A stretch of DNA of 64,000 nucleotides from Haloarcula regularis (lineage in GTDB: Archaea > Halobacteriota > Halobacteria > Halobacteriales > Haloarculaceae), in the NCBI RefSeq assembly GCF_029338315.1, contig NZ_CP119794.1, positions 1,736,001 through 1,800,000 of the forward strand, read 5' to 3'. The notes beneath the pieces are model-generated. The model searched no databases, had not been told where the DNA came from, and was given only the letters and a program-made list of their open reading frames with translations. The translations under genes and the position numbers were made by a program. Below are positions 10,810 to 19,933 of the stretch, piece by piece (position 1 is the first letter of the stretch; each line of letters begins with the position of its first letter).

Positions 10810-11807
10810 ATGGCGCATCGACTCGGCCTGACCGGGGACGTGATGCTCGGCCGCCTCGTCGACGAGTACCAGCAGCGCCGGCCCGCGCCTGCGGTGTGGG
10901 GTGACCTCGAGGACCACTTGCGGGGACTCGACGGCCTGGTCGTCAATCTCGAGTGCTGTCTCTCGGCGCGGGGCCGGCAGTGGCGACGCACTGAGCGGGC
11001 GTTTCACTTCCGCGCCGAACCCGAGTGGGCGGTGCCGGCCCTCGAGGCGGCCGGCGTCGACGCCTGCGCGCTGGCGAACAACCACGTCCTCGACTACGAG
11101 GAGGAGGCACTGCTCGATACGCTCGGGCACCTCGACGAGGGGGGGGGATCGCCCACGCCGGAGCCGGCGAAAACCGCGAGGCGGCCTTCGAGCCGGCCGT
11201 CGTGGCGGTCGGCGACCTCGACGTGGCGGTCTGCTCGCTGACCGACAACACCCCGGAGTACGCCGCGGGCGCGGAATCGCCGGGGACGGCATACGTCGAT
11301 ATCGACATCGAAGACGCGAAGACACAGACTGCCGTCGAGGACACGCTCGCCCGCGCGATGGCTCACGACCCGGACCTCCTGGTTGCGTCCCTGCACTGGG
11401 GGCCGAACATGGTCGAGACGCCGCCACAATCGCATCGGGACTTCGCCCGCTGGCTTGTCGACCAGGGCGTCGACGTCGTCCACGGCCACAGCGCCCACGT
11501 CTTCCAGGGCATCGAGGTGTACCAGGGGCGGCCCATACTGTACGACACGGGCGATTTCGTCGACGATTACGCCGTCGACCCGCGCCTCCGGAACGACCGG
11601 AGTTTCCTCTTCGAGCTGGCCGTCGGTGAGGCCGGCACCCCGCTGGAACTTCGCTTGCTGCCGACCGAGATCGACGACTTCGCCGTCCACCGGGCGAGCG
11701 CCGAGGCCGCCGACTGGAGCCGCGAGCGCGTCCAAGACCTCTCGGACCCGTTCGGGACGACGTTCGAGCGCGAGGACGAGTCGCTCGTGGTCGGTCTGGA
11801 ACCGTGA
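10810..11807 (+). CDS. CapA / poly-gamma-glutamate synthesis-like protein (frameshifted at a poly-G run)
   Basis: Two overlapping frames together give one PGA_cap-family protein of about 330 residues. Its motifs are LTGDVMLGR at the N-terminus, ACALANNHVLDY, then after the shift SLHWGPNM and the metal-site GHSAHVFQGIEVY. The fold is calcineurin-like. CapA proteins take part in capsule synthesis in bacteria, while most archaeal members are uncharacterised. The frame breaks inside nine consecutive G residues at 11139-11147. Seven or ten G would restore the frame, giving a Gly-Gly(-Gly)-Ile-Ala-His junction. There is no signal peptide. Confidence 0.7.
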
Positions 11808-11871
11808 CCCGCCGTACTCGTCACGTCACTGGCCGTTCAATGGCGACCCGACCAGCCAGCAGTCGGGGACG

Positions 11872-12902
11872 ATGCGCACGATAGACGGTTCCGAGGGCGG
11901 CGGCCACTCCTCCGGACAGCCCTGAGTCTCTCGGTCGTCACCGACGCGCCGTTTCGCATCGAGAACGTCCGCGGGTCCCGGCCCGACCCTGGCCTCAAGC
12001 CACAGCACCTCGCGGCCGTGGAAGTCGTCGCCGACCTGTGTGGGGCAGCGGTCGACGGGGCCGACCTGGATTCGGACACGGTGACCTTCCGGCCCGGCGA
12101 CGACCGTCGGTCGGCGGTGGCGACGGACATCGGCACCGCCGGCAGCGTGACGCTCCTGTTCGACACGGTCCTTCCAATCGCCGTCACCACCGACGAACCG
12201 CTGCTCCTGACCGTCTCGGGCGGGACCGACGTGAAGTGGTCACCGACGGTCGGCTACCACCGCTGGGTGAAACTCCCGCTGCTGTCCCGGTGGGGGCTTG
12301 AGGCCGACATCGACCTGCTCGCGACGGGGTTTTACCCTGCCGGCGGTGGTCGGGCGGTCCTGCGGACGACTCCCTCGACGCTCGCACCCATCGAACTCGA
12401 CCGGCGCGGAGCCCTGGAGCGCGTCGACGTCTACTCGACGGCGGCTGCGGTCCTCGAAGACCGGAACGTCGCAGCCAGACAGGCGGCCCACGCGAAAGAC
12501 GAGCTCGAGGAAGCGGGGTTCACAACCGAGGTGCAGCGCGTGGCCTACCCCGAGACGCGATCGCCGGGGTCGTCGCTCCTGCTTCGTGGGGTGTACGAGC
12601 ATACGATGACGGGCGTCGACGCGCTCGGTGAGCGGGGCCGCACGTCGGAGGCAGTCGCGGAGGGAGCCGTCGAGCGGTTCGTCGCCCTTCACGAAACCGG
12701 CGCCCCGGTCGACGAGCACATGGCCGACCAGGTGATGGTGTTCCTCGCGCTGGCGGGCGGGCGCGTCCGTCTCCCGCGAGTGACCGACCACGTCAGGACG
12801 AACCTCGACCTGCTCGCCGCGTTCGGGGGCGATATAGCCCTTACCGAACACCAGGACGGGAGTGCGACACTGCGAGCATCGCCCCATCCAGCGATCGAGT
12901 GA
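11872..12902 (+). CDS. rtcA: RNA 3'-terminal phosphate cyclase (frameshifted near the start)
   Basis: RtcA converts an RNA 3'-phosphate to a 2',3'-cyclic phosphate using ATP. The frame opening at 11872 reads MRTIDGSEGGG and then runs into a stop. Restoring one G near 11906 gives the family-typical continuation QLLRTALSLSVVTD, which joins the long frame SRPGLKPQHLAAVE-like onward. Later motifs include the GFYPAGGG loop and the C-terminal HMADQVMVFLALAGG, where the His is in the position of the adenylylated catalytic residue. Total length is about 343 aa, normal for the family. Because the lesion removes the substrate loop, either the sequence is wrong or the gene is dead. Confidence 0.8.
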
Positions 12903-12937
12903 CTCGGAAGATGCCCCGAAGACATCGCGAACGCCTC

Positions 12938-13327
12938 TCAGGCGCTGAGCGACCGCGAGAGGTGCGCGGTCAGGTCCATCGTCGTGATGATGCCGACGAC
13001 CTCGTCGCCCTCGACCACCGGGACGTGGTGGATACCGTGGTCGAGCATCTTCGCGGCCACCTCGCTGACCGGCCGGCTCTTCGTCGTCGTCACCACGTCG
13101 GTGTGCATAAACTCGCCGACGGTGGCGTCCGGCGACACTGCACCGTCCCGAATCATCTGGACGAAGTCTGTCGCCGTGAGGATGCCCGCCAGGCGATCCG
13201 CGTCGGCGACGATGACCGCGCCGACGTCCTGTTCGATGAGCCGCGCTGCCGCCTCTGTGACCGGCGTCCCCGACTCGACGGTCTCTATCGGCCGGGACAT
13301 GAGCTGGTCGACGTACGTCTCTCGCAT
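12938..13327 (-). CDS. Paired CBS-domain protein
   Basis: This 129-aa protein (start MRETYVDQLMSRP) consists of two tandem CBS motifs, TVESGTPVTEAAARL to LAGILTATDFVQM and VVTTTKSRPVSEVAAKML to VVGIITTMDL. Stand-alone CBS pairs bind adenine nucleotides or SAM and act as regulatory modules; the partner is unknown. A longer in-frame start upstream is possible, but the ATG at 13327 lies the right distance from a TATA box. A second CBS-pair gene with the same layout is at 51764-52135. Confidence 0.85.
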   Translation of the reverse strand: MRETYVDQLMSRPIETVESGTPVTEAAARLIEQDVGAVIVADADRLAGILTATDFVQMIRDGAVSPDATVGEFMHTDVVTTTKSRPVSEVAAKMLDHGIHHVPVVEGDEVVGIITTMDLTAHLSRSLSA

Positions 13328-13345
13328 ACCCGTACTATCAATCGG

Positions 13346-13360
13346 TTGAATAATAAGTCG
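13346..13360 (-). promoter_or_regulatory. TATA-like box of the CBS gene
   Basis: On the minus strand the sequence reads CGACTTATTATTC, an AT-rich block about 25-30 nt before the ATG at 13327. That spacing fits a leaderless haloarchaeal transcript and supports the short start. Confidence 0.45.
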
Positions 13361-13476
13361 TTCGCGCACGCCGGCGGCGAGGGGTGACAAATCAGGGTCC
13401 GGCAAGCCGGGACAGTCAGTGGAATCGATAGAACTTTCCTGTCAAATATCCAATCTCACTGGTGGAGGCCAAGACC

Positions 13477-13923
13477 ATGAGTACACACAGCAACCCCTTC
13501 GAGGAACTCGAACGACTGTTCGAACGCATGAGCCGCCAGTTCGACGAGGCATCGCAATCGTGGGAGACAGAAGGTCCCCTCGCCAACTGGATGCCCGAGA
13601 CCAAGTCGATGGCCATCGACCTCGTCGAACGCGACGAGGAGTTCGTCGCCACCGTCGACCTGCCAGGGTTCGAGCGCGACGAGATCAGCATCAACGTCAC
13701 CGACCACACGCTCCGGATCGAGGCCGAACACAGCGAGGAGATGGACGAAGAGAGCGGCGACTTCCTCCGTCAGGAGCGACGCCACGCGACCACCAAGCGG
13801 TCGATCCGCCTGCCCGAGGAAGTCCAGGCCGAGGACGTCCACGCGAGGTTGTCCAACGGGGTCCTGACCGTTACGCTCCCGAAGCGTGAGGTCGAGCCCG
13901 CGCGGAGTATCGAGATCGAATAG
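13477..13923 (+). CDS. hsp20: Hsp20/alpha-crystallin small heat-shock protein
   Basis: This 148-aa chaperone has a variable N-terminal arm (MSTHSNPFEELERLFERM), a central alpha-crystallin domain (residues about 45-135, with VDLPGFERDEISI and the signature LSNGVLTVTLPK) and a C-terminal ARSIEIE tail, a variant of the I-x-I oligomerisation motif. It holds unfolding proteins in the cytoplasm without ATP. A GGTGGAGG Shine-Dalgarno-like sequence ends about 8 nt before the chosen ATG; an in-frame ATG 15 nt further upstream is less likely. Confidence 0.9.
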   Translation: MSTHSNPFEELERLFERMSRQFDEASQSWETEGPLANWMPETKSMAIDLVERDEEFVATVDLPGFERDEISINVTDHTLRIEAEHSEEMDEESGDFLRQERRHATTKRSIRLPEEVQAEDVHARLSNGVLTVTLPKREVEPARSIEIE

Positions 13924-13981
13924 ACGGGCGTTCAGCTTTCGATTTATTCGGCCCCACCGACATCGGTCAGCGACGACTGTG

Positions 13982-14590
13982 TTACCGTGTTCGAGGCTGC
14001 CGTTCGCTCATTTCTGACTCCATCCCGTCGTCGTCAGCAGGAATTTCAGGCGGTGCCAGCAGCGCAACTGCGAGGGCGTACGCTCGCGTCTCGGTCAGTT
14101 CGGCCCACGAATACCGTACCTGGGTACCGACGACTGCGAGCAAGAGCACAGCGACACGGAGACTCAATTCGAGCGGCGTCACCGTCGCTGTTACCAGAGC
14201 GAGGAGCGTGCGCACCGCGAGTGCGACGACGAGCGCGAGACTGACGAACCGGATTGGCTGGGTCCTGAAATCCTGCGCCGTGGTACCGACGAGAGTCTGG
14301 ATTCGCGAAGATTCCCAGGCTCGTCCCACAACAGGGACGAGTCTCTCGAGAACCGCGAGAAAGGGGCCGACAGTCACCGTCTCGCGCAGGTCGATGACGA
14401 TGACGTCGGGTTCCGGTTCCGCGGTCAGCCACCGGAAGAGATACGACTCGCGAACGAAGTGGCCGAGTGTGTCGATACCGTGCCCGATGCTGGAGTAGTG
14501 ATAACTCGCCTCGAGGCCCTCCTGGAATGAGCGAGCCAGGTCTGCGAGTTGCTTGACCGACGAGGCTTCGTAGATCTCCGTGGAATTCAT
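13982..14590 (-). CDS. Haloarchaeal membrane-associated protein, downstream of DUF4330 gene
   Basis: This 202-aa protein has a soluble N-terminal half (SFQEGLEASYHYSSIGHGID, then DVIVIDLRETVTVGPFLAVLERL) and two hydrophobic segments near residues 113-160 (RFVSLALVVALAVRTLLALV and LSLRVAVLLLAVVGT). The tail is acidic and polar. I know no function. It starts 21 nt after the stop of the DUF4330 gene and reads the same way, so the two are probably co-transcribed with the sugar-transferase operon, suggesting an envelope or polysaccharide role by position only. Confidence 0.7.
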   Translation of the reverse strand: MNSTEIYEASSVKQLADLARSFQEGLEASYHYSSIGHGIDTLGHFVRESYLFRWLTAEPEPDVIVIDLRETVTVGPFLAVLERLVPVVGRAWESSRIQTLVGTTAQDFRTQPIRFVSLALVVALAVRTLLALVTATVTPLELSLRVAVLLLAVVGTQVRYSWAELTETRAYALAVALLAPPEIPADDDGMESEMSERQPRTR

Positions 14591-14611
14591 CGGTTACGTA
14601 TGATGTGGGGC

Positions 14612-15391
14612 CTACGTGCCGACCGACACATTCGTCGTTCCGACCGTGTAGACTTGTCCGTGAAGGGTGGTGGTTTCCGTCACGATAGTCACGTCGTTGT
14701 CCACCCGTAGCGCTCCGCCGGCGAACTGTGGCACCGGTTCCGCGTCCCAGGCCACGAGTTCGACGCCCACCAGTAACTGACGTCGGTGCTCTGTTCGCGA
14801 GCGTTCGGTCACCGTTTCGATCGTCGCGACGGTTTCGTCACCGATGGTGGCCTCCTGCCCGGGTTCGAGCGCACGGGCCGTCGCATCCGTCACGTTCGCA
14901 CTGAGGACGACGGACACACGCGTGGTCGGGATGTCGGTAGCTGTTTGGTTCACCGCGAGGGCATGGGCAGAGACGCGGTAGGAACCCGTCGAGAGACTCG
15001 TATCATCGCCACCGTACAGTCGACCGTCAGTTCCCGATGGTGTGCCGTTGTACGCCACCCGAGTCAGGACGTGGGTCTGGCCGTCGGTCGTGAAACTCCG
15101 GTACACGTCGACGACCGTGAACGTCGTGTCCGCCCCTGGCGGCGTTACCGTATCGTCAGTGTCAAGGAGTGCCGCGTCGCTCGAGAGCGGCGCCGAGTAC
15201 GACAAGGTCGCGTATCGCGTCGTTTCCGATTCGCTCGCTCCAGAGTTCCCGCCACTCGATTGAACCAGCGCCACTCCCGCGACGCCGACCGCAAGAACGA
15301 GCAAGACGACGAGGAGGTCGACGACGTTGACGAGTCCGAGGAGTTTCCCCTCGTCGTCGATGAGTCCTGCAGATTCCTCCGGATCGGTCAT
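14612..15391 (-). CDS. DUF4330-family membrane protein
   Basis: The 259-aa protein begins with the family hallmark LIDDEGKLLGLVNVVDLLVVLLVL, in which a single N-terminal membrane helix follows a short cytoplasmic start. The rest is an extracytoplasmic beta-rich domain with several N-glycosylation sequons (for example NQT, NVT, NVS). DUF4330 genes are commonly found among polysaccharide and glycan genes in haloarchaea, and here it lies directly downstream of a sugar transferase. The molecular function is unknown. Confidence 0.75.
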   Translation of the reverse strand: MTDPEESAGLIDDEGKLLGLVNVVDLLVVLLVLAVGVAGVALVQSSGGNSGASESETTRYATLSYSAPLSSDAALLDTDDTVTPPGADTTFTVVDVYRSFTTDGQTHVLTRVAYNGTPSGTDGRLYGGDDTSLSTGSYRVSAHALAVNQTATDIPTTRVSVVLSANVTDATARALEPGQEATIGDETVATIETVTERSRTEHRRQLLVGVELVAWDAEPVPQFAGGALRVDNDVTIVTETTTLHGQVYTVGTTNVSVGT

Positions 15392-15480
15392 ACGTCACTT
15401 CTTACACAGCCTATGTATTGGTCTTTCCATTCTGTACGAGCAATTGTCTGTCGAACCTCCCTCCGATGGCTCATTCGTCG

Positions 15481-16893
15481 TCAGACGTGGGAGACTATCG
15501 AAAGCACGTCGAGACCGACGCTGTAGATCTCTCTGATGACGATTTTCATGTCGAACCAGACGGACTGCCGGCGAATGTACTCGATGTCGTATCGAAGTTT
15601 CTCCTCCGGATTGTGGCCGGTAACGTCGTTGATCTGTGCGAGCCCGGTGAGGCCCGGTTTGACGAACCAGCGACTCCGCCACTCGTCGACGTCAGACTCG
15701 ATGTCGGTGTCCAGTTCCGGACGCTCCGGCCGCGGGCCGACCACACTCATGTCGCCGACGAGTATCGACCAGAGCTGGGGGATCTCGTCGAGGTGGGTCC
15801 GGCGAAGGACGCTGCCGACAGCCGTGACCCGCGGGTCGGTTCCCCCGGCGTCTTCTTCGCTCAGTTTCACACCCGTGTCTGCCTCGGCGTCAGCCACCAT
15901 GCTGCGGAACTTGTAGACGTCGAAGGTCTCCCCGAACTCCGCAGTTCGGCGCTGGCTGTAAAGAACCGGGCCGGAGGAGTCGAGTTTGATGCTGACTGCG
16001 ATGACGAGAAGTAGCGGTGACAGGCCGATCAATCCGACAGCAGCGAAAACGACGTCAAAGATGCGTTTCGCCACGTAATCCTGCCAGTCCCACGGTTCGA
16101 GGTCCGTCTCGACGATATCACTGCCGGCGGCGTTCGTCACGAGGACGCTATCGGCGTGCCCTCGGTGGACTTTCGCCTGAACGCCGTGTTCGTAACAGGT
16201 CGCGATAGCGCCGAAGAACTCCTGTCGGTCGGGTCGCTGGAAGCCAAGCAGGACGGTGTCGACGTCGTACTCGACCAGAATTTCGGACAGTCGTGAGAGT
16301 CCACCGAGACGCGTGAGTCGTTCAGTGGAGTCCACGAGCACCCCACCATCCGGGAGTCTACTCTCGGTTACCTGAACACTGGGTGGGGCGACGAACCCGA
16401 GTATCGGCACCTCGGCTGCTTCGAACAGCTTTTCCATCGTTTCCGAATCGTCGCCAACCAGTATTGCACGTGAAGACGACTGTGGCCGCTGTCGGATGTA
16501 GACGAACCACAGCGGCAGTGCAAGTGTGAGGAGAACCGTCACCCCGATGAGCGTCGGCCGCGGTAACCGCGTCGACCAGTCGAAGTACCCGATCGTCGCC
16601 AACAGTGCCGCAGCCACCAGGACGCGCTTCTGTGCCAGCGAGATGACGTCGAGAATCCGGCGTGGACGCGGCTTGAACAGTGGCCACAGCGCACCGAGGA
16701 CGATGACCAGTGTGGTGACGAGTTCGTCTCGGAGGCCCACAAGGCTCAGCGTCGTCGGTTCCAGTCGAGCAACGATCGGGAGCGAGGTCAGCACGGACTG
16801 GACGACTGCTGCATTCGCCACTGCAACGGCGGCTACGACAATCCCGCTTGCACCCAGGATAGCGATGAGTCGATACCGCCAACCGGTCCTCAT
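15481..16893 (-). CDS. Polyprenyl-phosphate sugar-1-phosphate transferase (WbaP/exopolysaccharide type)
   Basis: The 470-aa protein starts at MRTGWRYRLI. About four to five N-terminal membrane helices (residues 1-160) precede a nucleotide-binding-like CoA-binding middle domain (RAILVGDDSETMEKL, VLVDSTERL). One more helix (VVFAAVGLIGLSPLLLVIAV) leads into the bacterial sugar transferase domain with KRIFDV, YKFRSM, LRRTHLDEIPQLWSIL, MSVVGPRPE and KPGLTGLAQI. These enzymes load the first sugar-phosphate onto a lipid carrier at the inner face of the membrane. It is probably the initiating enzyme for the glycan whose nucleotide sugars are made by the next genes. Confidence 0.9.
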   Translation of the reverse strand: MRTGWRYRLIAILGASGIVVAAVAVANAAVVQSVLTSLPIVARLEPTTLSLVGLRDELVTTLVIVLGALWPLFKPRPRRILDVISLAQKRVLVAAALLATIGYFDWSTRLPRPTLIGVTVLLTLALPLWFVYIRQRPQSSSRAILVGDDSETMEKLFEAAEVPILGFVAPPSVQVTESRLPDGGVLVDSTERLTRLGGLSRLSEILVEYDVDTVLLGFQRPDRQEFFGAIATCYEHGVQAKVHRGHADSVLVTNAAGSDIVETDLEPWDWQDYVAKRIFDVVFAAVGLIGLSPLLLVIAVSIKLDSSGPVLYSQRRTAEFGETFDVYKFRSMVADAEADTGVKLSEEDAGGTDPRVTAVGSVLRRTHLDEIPQLWSILVGDMSVVGPRPERPELDTDIESDVDEWRSRWFVKPGLTGLAQINDVTGHNPEEKLRYDIEYIRRQSVWFDMKIVIREIYSVGLDVLSIVSHV

Positions 16894-17010
16894 TGTGGGA
16901 GTTGTGTTACCAACCGGATAAAAGAGTTCCGAGCCAGATCTCACGGACGAGGACGGGGCCCTTGCACGGCATGCCCGAACTTATCGAAGAAGGTAGTCTT
17001 CTATCACGGC

Positions 17011-17765
17011 TCACTCGCTCGCGGCGAGATTCTCGGCTGCCAGTTCGGGATTGATTTCGCCCTGCAACCGCTCCTCGGCTTCGTCGCGGTCCTCCGGATA
17101 GCCGATGTCGTTGCGCCAGCCGTTCATCCGAATCGCATCGATCGTGCGGCCGGAGTGGAGCAGGAGGTCGATGGCGTCCGAAATTTCGTACTCGCCGCGG
17201 TTCGACGGCTGCACCAGATGACAGGCGTGGAAGATCGCCGGCGTGAACGTGTAGAAGCCGGTCATCACGAGATTCGACGGCGGGTCCTCGGGCTTCTCGA
17301 TGACCTCGGTTATCTCGCCGTACTTGTTGGTGTCACAGACGCCATAGCGGCTCGCCTCGTCCCAGGGCACCTCCTCGACGAGGAAGGCGGCGTCGGCCCG
17401 GTCTTCCTGCTGGCGGTTGACGACATCCTGGAGGTTCGCCTGGAAGATGTTGTCCCCGAGCATCAGCATGAAGTCGTCGTCGATGTGCTCCTCGCAGGTG
17501 ATCAGCGCATGTGCCAGCCCGTTCTGCTCGCGCTGGTGGGTGTACGTGATGGGGACGCCCTCGAACTCGTCCTCGAAGTGGTTGATGATGGCCTGTTTCT
17601 TGTAGCCGACCACGACCAGGAGTTCGTCCGCGCCGAGGTCGATGAGCTGTTCGAAACAGTGAGCGAGGATGGGTTTCCGGCGACTTCGACCATCCCTTTC
17701 GGCTTGTCTTCGGTCAGTGGGCGAAGTCGCGTTCCCTCTCCAGCGGCGAGTACGACAGCCTTCAT
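17011..17765 (-). CDS. Sugar-phosphate nucleotidyltransferase (UTP/dTTP-glucose-1-phosphate type, AglF-like; frameshifted)
   Basis: The protein starts [25 protein letters not shown] and continues after a one-base shift with [27 protein letters not shown], the metal site LMLGDNIF and [18 protein letters not shown] at the end. The total of about 251 aa is the usual size for haloarchaeal AglF/RmlA-type enzymes, which activate glucose-1-phosphate to UDP- or dTDP-glucose. The break is a missing base in a short A run (plus-strand TTT near 17674), which would restore GKPILAHC. It lies between the sugar transferase and three SDR genes and so fits the same glycan pathway. Confidence 0.85.
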
Positions 17766-18021
17766 GCTCCCCTGTTGGTCCGCCGGGTGCTAAAACTCTT
17801 GTCGAAGTCTCAACGTGATATCGCAAGAGTGTATCAGAGTTCCGCTCGCCGAACCCCGACCATCGACCCTGATCGCCTCAGACCGCTATGCGCGGCCGAC
17901 GGGGTGGGGGTGTTCACGGGATGCTGAGCAAGAGCAGAATATCGCCGAGACCGTGGCTGAGAGACTGGCCGCCGATAGCCGTTTCATCTCGGCGCGCTCG
18001 AGAACTAACGACGGGCCTCCG

Positions 18022-19008
18022 TCAACTGAGTTCGTCGTCGAGGACCGCCTCGATCGTCGACGTGACAGTCTGTTCGGGTTCCCAGCCGAGTCGGTCGTGC
18101 GCTCGAGTCGTATCCACCTCGAACGAGTCGACGAGCGTCTCCTCCCCCGCGCGCGGATTCTCGACCAGTTCGACGTCACAGTCCAAGTTGCGCTCGGCTG
18201 CGGCGTCTCGAACCATGTGAGCGACCGTGTGGACGCCGGGGTCTTCGTCGCTCGCGATCTCGTACTTCTCGGTGCCGGTGGAACCGGCTTCGAGCTGCTC
18301 CAACATGCGTTCCCCACTCCGGACGTACGCTCTGGCCACGTCTTTCACGTGGACGAAGTTCCGCGACTGCGTGCCCGGTTCGTAGACGGTCAGCGTCTCG
18401 CCGGCCAGCGCCCGGGAGAGGAAGAAGTTGATCACGGTCCCTTTCGAGATGCGGTCGCCGTCGATCTCGTGGTCGCCGTAGAGGTTCGAGATCATGAACT
18501 GGTGGGCGGGGAACGCACCGTCGGCGAAGTCCTCGATGGCGCGTTCGTTGAGCAGTTTGGTCCGCCCGTACCAGTTCATCGGATCGCGCGGGTGGTCGAC
18601 GGTCAGCGGGAACTCCTGGGGGTCGCCGAGGACCGCCATCGAGAACGGGAATATCAGCCCGGCACCGGTCTTCCGGCAGAACCAGGCGACGTTCTCGGTC
18701 CCCTGGACGTTGACCTCGTAGGCGAGGTCACGTTGTTCGTCGCAGTCGTCTACGCCGGAGACGGCAGCGAGGTGCATGACGATGTCCGCGCCGGAGAGCG
18801 TTCGTTCCAGGCGGTCGCGGTTCCGGATGTCGACGTGCTCGACGTCGACGTCACCGATCGACCGAACCTGGCCGCGGTAGAAGTTGTCCAGCGCGGTCAG
18901 CTCCCACTCGGGGTACTGTTCCTGCAGGTCGTGGACGACGCGGCTGCCGATGTAGCCGGCCGCACCGGTCACTGCAACGTGTGGCGTCTCGATATCTCCG
19001 TTAGGCAT
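18022..19008 (-). CDS. NAD-dependent epimerase/dehydratase (extended SDR)
   Basis: The 328-aa protein has the Rossmann motif TGAAGYIGSRVVHDL, the acidic end of strand 2 (LTALDNFYRG), an LAAVSGVDDC strand and the catalytic pair in NWYGRTKLL (Tyr-x3-Lys). It belongs to the nucleotide-sugar epimerase/dehydratase group, but the substrate is not readable. The start at MPNGDIETPH overlaps the end of the upstream SDR gene by 8 nt, showing tight operon coupling. Confidence 0.85.
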   Translation of the reverse strand: MPNGDIETPHVAVTGAAGYIGSRVVHDLQEQYPEWELTALDNFYRGQVRSIGDVDVEHVDIRNRDRLERTLSGADIVMHLAAVSGVDDCDEQRDLAYEVNVQGTENVAWFCRKTGAGLIFPFSMAVLGDPQEFPLTVDHPRDPMNWYGRTKLLNERAIEDFADGAFPAHQFMISNLYGDHEIDGDRISKGTVINFFLSRALAGETLTVYEPGTQSRNFVHVKDVARAYVRSGERMLEQLEAGSTGTEKYEIASDEDPGVHTVAHMVRDAAAERNLDCDVELVENPRAGEETLVDSFEVDTTRAHDRLGWEPEQTVTSTIEAVLDDELS

Positions 19009-19930
19009 TGGTGAACTCCGCTGCAAGGTCGCGGACGCCCTCGCGGAGCGTCCATTCGGTCTCGAAGCCGGTACTCGCGAGGCGGTCGAAGTTGACGTGA
19101 TACGACGGGCCCGGATGCTCGTCTTCGAGATAGGTCACGTCGACGGGTGCCACCTCGTCGGCCACGATGTCAGCAATCTCCGCGACGCGGTAGTTGCCGT
19201 CCTCGGAGCCGACGTTGTACACCCACTCGTCCCACGTCTCGGGATGTAACACGGCGTCAGCGTACGCGCGTGCCGCGTCTCGTACATGGACGAACGGGCG
19301 CCAGTTCGAGCCGTCGCCGTAGACGGTCAGCGGCCGGCCAGTCAGCGCGCGGAAGACGAAGTAGTTGACCACGAGGTTGAACCGGACACCCGGCGAGTAG
19401 CCGTAGTTGGTCGCCATCCGCAGGGAGGTGCCGGTCATGTCGAACTCCTCGCAGTACTCGGAGAGGAGCGTCTCGGACTCGAGTTTCGACTCCGCGTAGG
19501 GGTTGATGGGGTCGGGGTCGACCGTCTCGTCGATGTCGGTGCTGGTCGCGCGGCCGTAGACGTTACACGAGGAGGCGAAGACGACGTGGTCGACGCCGAG
19601 TTTGCCCGCCGCGGTCAGGACGTTCTCGGTGCCGTCGTAGTTCACCGCGAAGGTCTCCTCGCGGCGGTCGTGGGTGCTCGCCGCGCCGGTGATAGCCGCG
19701 AGGTGGACGACGCGGTCGACGCCGCGCATCGCGCTCTCGACGTCGCCGTACTCGCGGACGTCGCCCCGGCGGAAGTCCAGGTCCTCGCCCAGGGTGCCCA
19801 GCAGGGCGCGTGGCGACCCCGAGTCGAGGCTGTCGAGGACGACCACGCGGTCGACGCGGTCGTCGTCGCGCAACAGGGGCAACAGCGCGCTGCCGATGTA
19901 CCCACACGCCCCGGTGACCAGCACGTCCAT
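19001..19930 (-). CDS. NAD-dependent epimerase/dehydratase (extended SDR)
   Basis: The 309-aa protein has MDVLVTGACGYIGSALLPLL at the N-terminus (Rossmann G-x-x-G-x-x-G), a HLAAITGAAST strand, SSCNVYG and the catalytic INPYAESKLE. A substrate-domain end with VYNVGSEDGNYRVAEI completes it. It probably works on a UDP- or dTDP-hexose and is a paralog of the gene at 18022-19008. It follows the sulfoquinovose-synthase-like gene with a 3-nt gap. Confidence 0.85.
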   Translation of the reverse strand: MDVLVTGACGYIGSALLPLLRDDDRVDRVVVLDSLDSGSPRALLGTLGEDLDFRRGDVREYGDVESAMRGVDRVVHLAAITGAASTHDRREETFAVNYDGTENVLTAAGKLGVDHVVFASSCNVYGRATSTDIDETVDPDPINPYAESKLESETLLSEYCEEFDMTGTSLRMATNYGYSPGVRFNLVVNYFVFRALTGRPLTVYGDGSNWRPFVHVRDAARAYADAVLHPETWDEWVYNVGSEDGNYRVAEIADIVADEVAPVDVTYLEDEHPGPSYHVNFDRLASTGFETEWTLREGVRDLAAEFTNA

Positions 19931-19933
19931 CGG

